From an uncultured Actinomyces sp. (GTDB lineage Bacteria > Actinomycetota > Actinomycetes > Actinomycetales > Actinomycetaceae), in contig CALIEP010000285.1 of the NCBI GenBank assembly GCA_938022345.1, forward strand, positions 1 through 14,479: a stretch of DNA of 14,479 nt. The letters are read 5' to 3'. Both the position numbers and the translations under genes were made by a program. How positions within the stretch are numbered: the first letter of the stretch is position 1; every line of letters starts with the position of its first letter. Positions 1 through 6,866 of this stretch are shown one piece after another. Under the pieces are notes generated by a model. That model was not told where the DNA came from, did not search any database, and saw only the letters and a list, made by a program, of their open reading frames with translations.

Positions 1-5
1 CCGTA

Positions 6-470
6 ATGGTCAAGAGACACCCAACAGCCCTGCTTCTGAGCAGCACTCTCACAATCCCACTATTACTTGGCGGATGCACACAACATTACGAAGTGAAGGA
101 ACCCATGTCACAACCCTGCCAAACCGCAGCAGTACATTCCAATACCATTTTCCGCCCAGTCCAAGGAAGCCAATTTCCCAGCTTCATATTCAACGAAGCA
201 CGAATTGAAAATGGACAGATGAAGGCAAACATCGGAGGCGGTTGGCCCGAGGATGTGGACTTGCCCTCATACGGAGGAGACCTTGTGGAAGGAGAGCCTG
301 TCACAATACCTGGCACCGGGACCTTCGAACTCATTGGCATCACTCTTTCACGCTGGGGGAACTCGCCAGAAACCATCATTTTCTGCTTTACACCCGACCC
401 CAATCTGCTCGACAACGCCAAAAAACACCTACCGCCAGGCCGAACACTCCCACCCCAAGACGAGAACTAG
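6..470 (+). CDS. Putative small lipoprotein, function unknown
   Basis: This encodes 154 residues with a lipoprotein signal peptide: basic MVKRH start, a hydrophobic stretch at about residues 8-22, and a lipobox LGGC giving lipidated Cys24. The mature protein is probably anchored outside the membrane. It has Cys38 and Cys127, which could form a disulphide, and a Gly/Pro-rich middle (about 77-107) that reads like a small beta domain. I do not recognise a family. The ATG at 6 lies at the window edge, so its ribosome site cannot be seen and a start further upstream is possible. The gene ends in TAG. Reading past it stays open for 13 codons, to a TGA at 510-512 that overlaps the ATG of the next gene. 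The next gene lies 38 bases downstream on the same strand, so co-transcription is likely. Confidence 0.7.
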   Translation: MVKRHPTALLLSSTLTIPLLLGGCTQHYEVKEPMSQPCQTAAVHSNTIFRPVQGSQFPSFIFNEARIENGQMKANIGGGWPEDVDLPSYGGDLVEGEPVTIPGTGTFELIGITLSRWGNSPETIIFCFTPDPNLLDNAKKHLPPGRTLPPQDEN

Positions 471-508
471 GAGAACCTCATACTGCGACAGCGACTTATG
501 CTTGAATC

Positions 509-934
509 ATGAATTCGTCCGCGCTCTGGCCTTCATCCCTATCCCACGATTACGACATCGCACTCGTGGTAATTTTCATTGGCTTTCTGAGTATTGCAGC
601 ATTTAAGTACTTCATGCTGTGGGCCCTTAAAGAAACAGACTATTCCACCCAAAAGAAACAGAGCATTGTCAATAAATGGGGACTCCTCCCCTACACCGCA
701 CTGAGCATCTATTCGTTGATGCACGCGAAAGCACTCTTGTTTTGTGCGTCAGAGTGCTCCTTTCGTCTATCCAATGTCGCTATCACGTTTTTCTTTCTCC
801 CCACACTTATGACCATTGCCTACATCGTGACAGAGGTTTCTTTCGTCCAAAGTGCCATCATCTGGATTCTCGATAAAGTCATTCCTGGGCGACGAACAAC
901 TCAGAATCAGGCGAAGCCGCGACATAGGAAATAG
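509..934 (+). CDS. Small integral membrane protein, function unknown
   Basis: This encodes 141 residues with three hydrophobic segments at about residues 16-38, 55-78 and 86-110, and a basic tail (GRRTTQNQAKPRHRK) that suggests a cytoplasmic C-terminus. No family is recognised. An in-frame TGA at 503-505 just upstream fixes the longest start as the ATG at 509. No good ribosome site sits at the normal distance. The nearest purine-rich run, AGGAGAA at 469-475, is over 30 bases away, so expression may depend on coupling to the lipoprotein gene upstream. It ends in TAG. Read-through would add 28 codons to a TGA at 1019-1021 and creates no recognisable domain. Confidence 0.55.
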   Translation: MNSSALWPSSLSHDYDIALVVIFIGFLSIAAFKYFMLWALKETDYSTQKKQSIVNKWGLLPYTALSIYSLMHAKALLFCASECSFRLSNVAITFFFLPTLMTIAYIVTEVSFVQSAIIWILDKVIPGRRTTQNQAKPRHRK

Positions 935-1066
935 AGCGGGCGACTGAATCCTCAAACTTCAGAAAGGGGAAGAAATCACACAACAAGTTCACCACATCAA
1001 AAATTGCTGAGCGTACACTGAAAATATCCCAACACATCCAGTAGTCGGTTTTAAGGATATCTTCCC

Positions 1067-2173
1067 GTGCACTCAATTTCTTCCGCCGATCTCGATTCAA
1101 CAGATCCCATTCCCACCCCCTCACTCGACCAGCAAGCAACGGCCTCACCCCGCCGGAAACGCAGAATACTTGCACTCTCCGGAGTGGTCATCATCGCGAT
1201 TGCAGCAAGCGGAGCTTATGCCTTTACCGCGCATTCGACTGCCGCGGCTGTGAAGGATATTCAAGCTCAATTAGTCGATGTGGATAATGACTTCACCACT
1301 GCCCGCGAGTCTGCTCAGGCTTCCATTGCGCTGGCCGGTGAATATGGCCTTGAGTCAGAGAACGTAACTGCCCTTAAAGCTGCTTACGCGGATTCGGATG
1401 CGACTGTTACCGCTCTGGCTGAGGCCCCCAACAATGCGAAGGCCAGTAACGAAAAGATCGAGTCACTGAAGAAGGTCCTCGATCAAGCTAAGACCTCCAC
1501 TAACAAGCTCAACGCTGCTCTGGCCCCTATCGCAGGTGAACTCGACGATCTGACCATCAGGAAGCTTGATGAGGCTGTCAACAAGGCAGATCAGGCCGTG
1601 AATGAGGCGAAGAATCTCATGGGTGAAACCGATGGGAAAGTCAAGGACAATGCGACCCGCGACGGCCTACAGTCCACCATCGACGACACGGCTAAGACTA
1701 TTGACGAAGCACGCGAAGCTGTGAAGAACCGCTCGCACGTGGGCGATGACCGCAAGTGGAACATCGATGAGGAAAAGAAGCTCACCGATTCCGTGAATGC
1801 TTTGGGTGAGAAGTCGAATCAGGTTCATGATTCGCATGGTCAGTGGGAAGCCGAGCAGGCCGCTGCAGCCTCGTCTAACGCTGGCAGTTCTTCCTACAGT
1901 AACGCCGGTGGCTCTTATTCCCGTTCCGCTGGTTCTACCGCTGGACGTTCTTACAGCAATAACGGTGGAGGCTCCGCCTCGCGCTCAACCGGTTCCGCTA
2001 ACGCCTCTCAGGGTGGCTCGTCCTCGTCCGGCCAGTCTTACTGGGTTAAAACCGAGACTATGGACCCGAGCTTGGGCTGGACTTGCTCTGGAAGCCTCGG
2101 AAGCGACCCTACTCATTGCTGGGGTAACGACGGTAAGGAAATGCACCGTGGCGCAAACGGTATTTGGCACTGA
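1067..2173 (+). CDS. Membrane-anchored helical protein with Ser/Gly-rich linker and Cys/Trp tail
   Basis: This encodes 368 residues from a GTG start, chosen because AAGGA (1053-1057) lies nine bases upstream. A short cytoplasmic N-terminus ends in a basic patch (SPRRKRR, about 28-33). One transmembrane segment follows at about 34-54, then a long Ala/Glu/Lys/Asp-rich, predicted helical or coiled-coil region at about 60-265. A low-complexity Ser/Gly/Asn/Tyr linker occupies about 266-324. The 44-residue tail has Cys340 and Cys351 with Trp338, Trp352 and Trp367, suggesting a small disulphide-bonded surface domain. Similar actinobacterial proteins are often named 'colicin transporter', but nothing here shows a transport function. 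Topology is probably type II, with the helical rod and tail outside the cell. The role is unknown; adhesion or cell-wall interaction is only a guess. Confidence 0.75.
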   Translation: MHSISSADLDSTDPIPTPSLDQQATASPRRKRRILALSGVVIIAIAASGAYAFTAHSTAAAVKDIQAQLVDVDNDFTTARESAQASIALAGEYGLESENVTALKAAYADSDATVTALAEAPNNAKASNEKIESLKKVLDQAKTSTNKLNAALAPIAGELDDLTIRKLDEAVNKADQAVNEAKNLMGETDGKVKDNATRDGLQSTIDDTAKTIDEAREAVKNRSHVGDDRKWNIDEEKKLTDSVNALGEKSNQVHDSHGQWEAEQAAAASSNAGSSSYSNAGGSYSRSAGSTAGRSYSNNGGGSASRSTGSANASQGGSSSSGQSYWVKTETMDPSLGWTCSGSLGSDPTHCWGNDGKEMHRGANGIWH

Positions 2174-2219
2174 AGCTTAACCAAAAACACCACCACTCCA
2201 ATAGAAAGCTGGCTTAACT

Positions 2220-2297
2220 ATGGCCACTCAGAACACGTTCACTATTACCGGTGACCTCACCGCTGACCCCGGCCTCGGCAATCAATTCACGCGTTGA
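2220..2297 (+). pseudogene. Possible N-terminal remnant of single-stranded DNA-binding protein (ssb-like)
   Basis: An ATG opens a 25-codon frame starting MATQNTFTITGDLTADPGL and then ends at TGA. The pattern T-x-x-G-x-L-T-A-D-P is how the first OB-fold strand of actinobacterial Ssb proteins begins. The homology stops at about residue 19 (near base 2276). None of the three plus frames after that shows the rest of an Ssb. This fits a gene cut by deletion or rearrangement, leaving only its start. It lies 46 bases after the upstream gene. The ribosome site is weak (GAAAG at 2204-2208). A real micro-ORF, or chance similarity over so few residues, cannot be excluded. Confidence 0.45.
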
Positions 2298-2329
2298 AGC
2301 TAACGTGCCGGAAAACTGCATAAACGCAA

Positions 2330-2373
2330 GCGCCGAGGCCTCGAAACCCCACAAGGATTTCAGACCTCGGCGC
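2330..2373. terminator. Hairpin between convergent genes, likely bidirectional terminator
   Basis: Nine-base perfect arms GCGCCGAGG (2330-2338) and CCTCGGCGC (2365-2373) enclose a 26-base loop that can pair further (GAAA/TTTC). On the minus strand the stem is followed by a T-rich TTGCGTTTATG, so it best serves the lysP-like gene that ends at 2418. It may also stop plus-strand transcription from the 1067-2173 gene. Confidence 0.55.
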
Positions 2374-2417
2374 CGTCTTACATCAGCTAAGCACCAACTC
2401 TCGCTATGGAAACGAAA

Positions 2418-3947
2418 TTATTCACTGGCCTCCTGAAAAGACACTCCCTGAACATCGAGTTCAGCGAGAGGAGTCATCCGATCCTTTTTCACAAGGTGGT
2501 AGCCCAACCACACTCCAAGGAATAAAGGAACCCCGATATAAGAGGAAAGGGCATCCCATACGTCTCCAGCGAGAACTGCCTCGTAGTTCTGTCCAAAAAG
2601 GACAATTAAGCACATGGCAAATGCGAGAATGGGTGCGAAGGGGAAGAAAGGCGCACGATAAGGCAAGTCATCGAGTTTGTAGCCTTGAAGCAGGTAGGCG
2701 CGACGGAAGCGAATGTGGCAGGCGCAAATCCCCAGCCACATGAAGATACCTGATACGCCAACAATGCTAACAAGCCAACTGTAGGCGGCTCCCTCACCAA
2801 CTAGTGCGGTACAGAAACCCAGAGCTGAAACCACAATTGTCGCGAGCATCGCATTCCTCGGAACTCCCTTTTTCGTCACATGACAGAACATCCTCGGAGC
2901 ATGGCCATTCACTGCAAGCGCATGCAGCATCCTCGATGAGGCATACAAACCTGAATTTCCTGCCGAAAGGATAGAGGTAAGGATCACCGCATTCATGACA
3001 GCTGCTGCGGCAGCAATACCTAGGCGATCAAACACCAAAGTAAATGGCGAATAGGCGATGTCCGATTCGGTATTTCTCAAGAGATTTGGATCGGTGAATG
3101 GAATAAGGGTTCCAATAACTGCGATCGCTCCGATATAGAAGAACATAATCCGCCAAAAGACCGACTTAATCGCGCGAGGAACATCTCGGCGAGGATTCCC
3201 GGATTCCGCAGCGGCAACTCCAACAAGTTCAGTGCCTTGGAAGGAAAAGCTCGCGATCATAAATACTGAAACCATGGGGAGAAGCCCCCCATGGAAGGGC
3301 GCATCACCAATTCGCCAGTTCGCTAGTCCAGGAGAGCCATGTCCCAGCACGCCCACAATCATTGCAATTCCGGCGAGAAGAAAAACAATGATCGTGACGA
3401 CTTTAATGGCTGCTAGCCAGTACTCCGCCTCACCATAGATACGTGCACTCAGAGCATTAAGGACCGTCAACAGTAGCAAGAATCCTGCGGCCCACGCCCA
3501 GCCAGGCACATCCGGGAACCAATAGGACATCACAATACCCGCGGCTACAAGATCCGCTGATACCGTCACTGTCCAGTTAAACCAAGAGTTCCACACCATT
3601 GCGAAGCCGAACGAGGGACTAATAAAACGAGATGCATAAGTTTGATAGTTGCCCACAACAGGCATATGAGCACTCATCTCACTGAGTGACTGCATAACAA
3701 GTAAAACCATGATGCCTACGGCAGCGTAGGCAACCAGAGCACCACCTGGACCAGCAGTTGATACAGTCGCTCCAGATGCGACGAACAAGCCAGTTCCGAT
3801 CGCACCTCCAATCGCGATCATCTGCATATGTCTCCGATTTAACCCGCGCGCTAAATCGGTACGTTCATGGTCAGGGGCCGAATCGGAAACAGGTAAATGT
3901 TGAGTCTCAGACGTGCTGAGTGTTGAACAAGAACGCGATTCGTTCAT
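2418..3947 (-). CDS. lysP: LysP-like amino acid permease (APC superfamily, AAT family)
   Basis: This is a 509-residue, twelve-helix proton-coupled amino acid importer of the inner membrane. Similarity to E. coli LysP, as I recall it, runs almost end to end: the N-terminal glycine motif GGAIGTGLFVASGAT (about 47-61), AGPGGAL, WNSWFNWTVTVSADLVAAG, GEAEYW, FSFQGTELVGVAAAESGNPRRDVPRAIK, TDPNLLRN, AVILTSILSAGNSGLYASSRMLHALA, and the late LPYRAPFFPFAPI and LFGQNYEA motifs. Lysine is therefore the first substrate guess. The AAT family also carries arginine, histidine, GABA and aromatic residues, so specificity is inferred. The ATG at 3947 is supported by GAGGA eight bases upstream. The 40-residue N-terminus before LNRRHM is longer and more polar than usual. 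It lies downstream of the arc genes, separated by a strong hairpin, so it probably has its own promoter. Confidence 0.85.
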   Translation of the reverse strand: MNESRSCSTLSTSETQHLPVSDSAPDHERTDLARGLNRRHMQMIAIGGAIGTGLFVASGATVSTAGPGGALVAYAAVGIMVLLVMQSLSEMSAHMPVVGNYQTYASRFISPSFGFAMVWNSWFNWTVTVSADLVAAGIVMSYWFPDVPGWAWAAGFLLLLTVLNALSARIYGEAEYWLAAIKVVTIIVFLLAGIAMIVGVLGHGSPGLANWRIGDAPFHGGLLPMVSVFMIASFSFQGTELVGVAAAESGNPRRDVPRAIKSVFWRIMFFYIGAIAVIGTLIPFTDPNLLRNTESDIAYSPFTLVFDRLGIAAAAAVMNAVILTSILSAGNSGLYASSRMLHALAVNGHAPRMFCHVTKKGVPRNAMLATIVVSALGFCTALVGEGAAYSWLVSIVGVSGIFMWLGICACHIRFRRAYLLQGYKLDDLPYRAPFFPFAPILAFAMCLIVLFGQNYEAVLAGDVWDALSSYIGVPLFLGVWLGYHLVKKDRMTPLAELDVQGVSFQEASE

Positions 3948-4080
3948 TATCGAATTCCTCAGAATTATCGTGGCTCATATCTTATGGCTCACGAGAGCAA
4001 TCGAATTGACCTTTGGTGAAAGAGGGACGTACTTCGTGCCGCGCATCTTCATTGAAAGCGCAACATTGCTATAGAAAGGA

Positions 4081-4141
4081 CTCGGGGCCTGTGTCGTCGC
4101 AACACCGAACACAGACCCCGAGCCTTCTTCTTTCTCCTTTT
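4081..4141. terminator. Strong hairpin with pyrimidine tail, terminator downstream of arcD
   Basis: The arms are CTCGGGGCCTGTGT (4081-4094) and ACACAGACCCCGAG (4109-4122). They pair at 13 of 14 positions around a 14-base loop. On the plus strand a T/C tract follows (4123-4141). On the minus strand the stem is followed by TCCTTTCTATAG. It can therefore work in both directions. It most simply ends the minus-strand arc transcript, but the longer T-tract is on the plus strand, where no protein gene ends. Confidence 0.7.
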
Positions 4142-4180
4142 CCCCCAAAGTCGAGGGAGGTACCCATTGCTTACGACCGC

Positions 4181-4205
4181 ACAACCGGGAAAATTACCGG
4201 GTTGT
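4181..4205 (-). terminator. Weaker hairpin just after arcD stop
   Basis: Minus-strand ACAACCCGG and CCGGTTGT (plus 4181-4188 and 4197-4205) form an eight-pair stem with one bulged base around an AT-rich loop. It lies 34 bases past the arcD stop codon. There is no clear T-run after it, so it is more likely a 3'-end stabiliser or an auxiliary terminator ahead of the stronger hairpin at 4081-4122. Confidence 0.35.
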
Positions 4206-4238
4206 ATCAGGTTGAGCGTCGGGTATTTGCTCAGTCTC

Positions 4239-5816
4239 TCAGGCGGTCAAAACCTGAGCGACAAGCATGAGGCCACCGAAGCCGAGGACGAAAGCAACCA
4301 TTGGCCAGACGAACTTAAGCCAGTGAGAGTACTTCATATCGAGCATCTGCAGCGTTGCCATAACCAAGCCGGTCGGAGCGAGGAAGAGCATCGCGTATTG
4401 ACCCCACTGGTAAGCACAAACGATGATCCAACGAGGCATACCAACGGTATCGGCCAAAGGAGCGAAAATTGGCATCGAGAGAACGGCAAGGCCCGAAGAG
4501 GACGGGACGATAAATCCAAGGAAGAAGAAGATCACGAGCATCGCCAAGATGAACAGCGGACCGCTCATACCTTCAACCATATTCGAGGAGTAGTACAGCA
4601 GGGTATCGGAGATCTTGCCTTGCTCCATGACGTAGTTGATACCACGAGCAAGACCAATGATCAGGGAGACGCCCACCAAGCTCGACGAACCTTCGGTGAA
4701 TGCATCAACCAGAGCCTTTTCGTTCAGACGGCTCTTACCGAAGAGCGAAAGGAGCATGATGACAATCGTGATTGCAAGGAAGGATGCGGCCATGGTCGGG
4801 AACCACCAGCCCTGGCTCATAACACCCCACACCATGATCGGGAATGCTGCAACGAAGAGGATAAGGATGAGCTTCTTCTGCCAGTTAAACTCGAAGCCCT
4901 CATTGGTGCTCTTCAGGGCCCACTGAGCGTTGAACGCTTCGTGGTCTTCCCAAGTGTAGGATGCTGCAGGATTAGCCTTAATCTTCTTTGCGTACCACCA
5001 CAAGTAGCCAATGACGACTGCAGCGCCGACGACGCATCCGGCAACACGCCAAGCCAAGCCTTCAGTAAAGACAATGCCAGCAGCATTAGACGCGATGACC
5101 ACCGAGAAGGGATTGATGGTCGAGAAGGTTGTTCCCATCGAGCCCGCTAGGAAGATGGCACCGACACAGATGATCGAGTCATATCCTAGCGCTAAGAAGA
5201 CTGGAACAAGGATCGGATAGAACGCCACCGCCTCTTCTTCAAGGCCGCAGCTTGTTCCACCGAGGACCATCAGGAGTGAGACCATGAAGACGAGCGCGAA
5301 CTCGCGTCCCTTCGTCTTCTTTGTTAGTGCTAGAAGGCCGGCCTCAAAGGCGCCAGTTGCATTGACGACACCGATCAGACCACCAAGAACAAGGATAAAG
5401 ACGATGATGTCGGCAGCTTCAACTGTACCGGTCACCATACTTTGGGTGATATCTGCAATTCCTTGGGGAGTCGAATCGAGACGCTGGTAGGTTCCGGGGA
5501 TCGAAATTGGCTTCTTCAGCGATCCACCGGTGAACTTTTCAATGCCGATCTTAACGTTGAGCTTATCGAGTTGTTCCTGTGTTGCGGGAAGACTCTCAAC
5601 TTCACCTTGAGGAGAGGTGACCTGAAGCATCTGGCTCGAAGAATCGAATGCCAGCTTCGAGTAAGAACCTGCTGGGACCATCCATGTTGCCGCAACAGCG
5701 ATCACAGTAAGAATGAAGAGGATGGTGAATGCAGTAGGCACATGTAGTTTAAAACGCCGCTTTGGCGCTTCTGCTTGCGGAGTAGCTTGCGGATCCGCAA
5801 CTGCTGTTGATGTCAT
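4239..5816 (-). CDS. arcD: YfcC/DcuC-type arginine-ornithine antiporter (ArcD-like)
   Basis: This is a 525-residue polytopic membrane protein of the YfcC family (C4-dicarboxylate anaerobic carrier fold). Streptococcal members of this family in arc operons are arginine-ornithine antiporters. Visible features are a first helix at about 27-47 (AFTILFILTVIAVAATWMVPAG), an external loop at about 51-120, conserved GGTSCGLEEEAVAFYPILVP, STINPFSVVIAS, and a late VPSSSGLAVLSMPIFAPLAD. The ATG at 5816 is preferred over an upstream in-frame TTG at 5828, because the TTG overlaps the ribosome site GGAG, which is six bases from the ATG. It is the third gene of arcB-arcC-arcD, 104 bases after arcC, with a strong hairpin in between that may lower its expression. 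The substrate is inferred from context; other YfcC members have unknown substrates, and citrulline or agmatine exchange is possible. Confidence 0.85.
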   Translation of the reverse strand: MTSTAVADPQATPQAEAPKRRFKLHVPTAFTILFILTVIAVAATWMVPAGSYSKLAFDSSSQMLQVTSPQGEVESLPATQEQLDKLNVKIGIEKFTGGSLKKPISIPGTYQRLDSTPQGIADITQSMVTGTVEAADIIVFILVLGGLIGVVNATGAFEAGLLALTKKTKGREFALVFMVSLLMVLGGTSCGLEEEAVAFYPILVPVFLALGYDSIICVGAIFLAGSMGTTFSTINPFSVVIASNAAGIVFTEGLAWRVAGCVVGAAVVIGYLWWYAKKIKANPAASYTWEDHEAFNAQWALKSTNEGFEFNWQKKLILILFVAAFPIMVWGVMSQGWWFPTMAASFLAITIVIMLLSLFGKSRLNEKALVDAFTEGSSSLVGVSLIIGLARGINYVMEQGKISDTLLYYSSNMVEGMSGPLFILAMLVIFFFLGFIVPSSSGLAVLSMPIFAPLADTVGMPRWIIVCAYQWGQYAMLFLAPTGLVMATLQMLDMKYSHWLKFVWPMVAFVLGFGGLMLVAQVLTA

Positions 5817-5867
5817 TACAGACTCCAATGTCCTTTACAACGCTGTAGGTATAAAAATATGCAACGC

Positions 5868-5909
5868 GTTGCTGCCTCCACTCGCATTTCATCAAGTGGA
5901 GGCAGCAAC
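5868..5909 (-). promoter_or_regulatory. Perfect 15-bp intercistronic hairpin between arcC and arcD
   Basis: The arms GTTGCTGCCTCCACT (5868-5882) and AGTGGAGGCAGCAAC (5895-5909) are exactly complementary, with a 12-base loop. On the minus strand the stem begins 11 bases after the arcC stop and is followed by GCGTTGCATATTTTTATACC, which holds a five-T run about ten bases from the stem. It may act as a partial terminator, or as an mRNA stabiliser or processing site that sets arcC above arcD. Confidence 0.7.
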
Positions 5910-5920
5910 ACGCGTGAGCA

Positions 5921-6859
5921 CTACTCCGCGAGAATGCGAGTACCCGTTTCACCTGCAAGCGCTTCCTTTGCGCGCTTGAGTGAGGTGATCAGGGCGCTCT
6001 TTCCAGCGCTGCCTTCAACAAATCCCATGCAGGCTTCAACCTTCGGGAGCATTGAACCAGGCGCAAACTGGCCTTCATCGATGTAACGATGGCAATCTGC
6101 GAGCGTCATCGTCGCCAGATTCTCTTGATCCGGCTTGTTGAAGTTAATTGCAACCTGATCAACTGCGGTCAGTACAACCAGAAGATCAGCATTAACTTCC
6201 TGTGCCAGCAGCGCTGCCGAGCGGTCCTTATCGATCACTGCAGGAACACCACTGAACCCTTCATCGGTCGACACAACCGGGATACCGCCGCCACCAACGG
6301 CAACAACGATATGACCAGCATCGATCAATGACTTAACAACGGGAATCTCCACGATTCGAGTCGGCAGCGGGGAAGCAACCACCCAACGCCATCCGCGGCC
6401 GGCATCCTCAACGTAAGTGTTACCCGTCTCTTCCATCAGAGCCTTGGCCTCTTCTTCCGTGAAGAAGGCGCCCACGGGCTTTGAAGGCTTAGAGAACGCA
6501 GGATCATCTGCGTTAACCTCAGTCTGCGTCACCACTGAAGCGCAGTGGCGGTCGATAGAACGAACAGCAAGTTCATTATCAATCGCCTGCTGGAGATGGT
6601 AACCAATGTAGCCCTGCGACATAGCGCCACACTCCGGGAACGGAATGCTGGGAGTGCCGCCAACCTTGGTTGCCGAGTTATCGGTTGCAACCTTGATCAT
6701 TCCGACCTGGGGACCGTTACCATGCGTAACGATCACGTCATTGCCAAGCTCAACGAGATCGACAATGGTCCGAGCGGTCTCCTTGATCAGTTCAAGTTGC
6801 TCAGCGGGGGTATTGCCAAGGGCATTACCACCAAGTGCAATTACAAGTCGTTGTCCCAC
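5921..6859 (-). CDS. arcC: Carbamate kinase
   Basis: This 312-residue cytosolic amino acid kinase fold enzyme makes ATP and carbamate (then ammonia and CO2) from carbamoyl phosphate and ADP, the energy-yielding last step of arginine or citrulline fermentation. Motifs: VIALGGNALG (6-15), THGNGPQVG (45-53), VAVGGGGIPVV (186-196), IDKDRSAALLA (209-219), LTAVDQVAINF (230-240) and GSMLPKVEA (268-276). Length and C-terminal GTRIL match the family, so the TAG at 5921-5923 looks like its true end. The start is GTG at 6859, with GAGG overlapping the arcB stop, seven bases after arcB ends, implying translational coupling. Past the TAG the frame is open for 34 more codons to a TAA that overlaps the arcD ATG. 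That stretch is mostly the hairpin and is probably non-coding. Confidence 0.96.
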   Translation of the reverse strand: MGQRLVIALGGNALGNTPAEQLELIKETARTIVDLVELGNDVIVTHGNGPQVGMIKVATDNSATKVGGTPSIPFPECGAMSQGYIGYHLQQAIDNELAVRSIDRHCASVVTQTEVNADDPAFSKPSKPVGAFFTEEEAKALMEETGNTYVEDAGRGWRWVVASPLPTRIVEIPVVKSLIDAGHIVVAVGGGGIPVVSTDEGFSGVPAVIDKDRSAALLAQEVNADLLVVLTAVDQVAINFNKPDQENLATMTLADCHRYIDEGQFAPGSMLPKVEACMGFVEGSAGKSALITSLKRAKEALAGETGTRILAE

Positions 6860-6866
6860 AACAACC

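Larger units (their letters stand above)
3948..4238. other. Intergenic region between the lysP-like gene and arcD
   Basis: This 291-base gap holds two hairpins near the arcD side (see the separate entries) and the lysP-like promoter region at about 3950-4075. No confident sigma-70 pair is seen for the minus strand; GATAAT occurs, but only just ahead of the ribosome site. The segment before the ATG is about 130 bases, which is too short for a standard lysine riboswitch, and no such fold was recognised. On the plus strand, TTGACC at about 4017 and a pyrimidine-rich tract after the strong hairpin leave room for a short plus-strand RNA. Confidence 0.5.

Noticed and set aside
4167..5150. Plus-strand 327-codon frame starting at a TTG with a good GGGAGG site six bases upstream
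   Set aside because: It is antisense to arcD. The product is highly charged, low-complexity and unlike any family, as expected from the complement of a membrane-protein gene.
5817..5828. Alternative TTG start for arcD at 5828
   Set aside because: It overlaps the GGAG ribosome site that is correctly spaced for the ATG at 5816.
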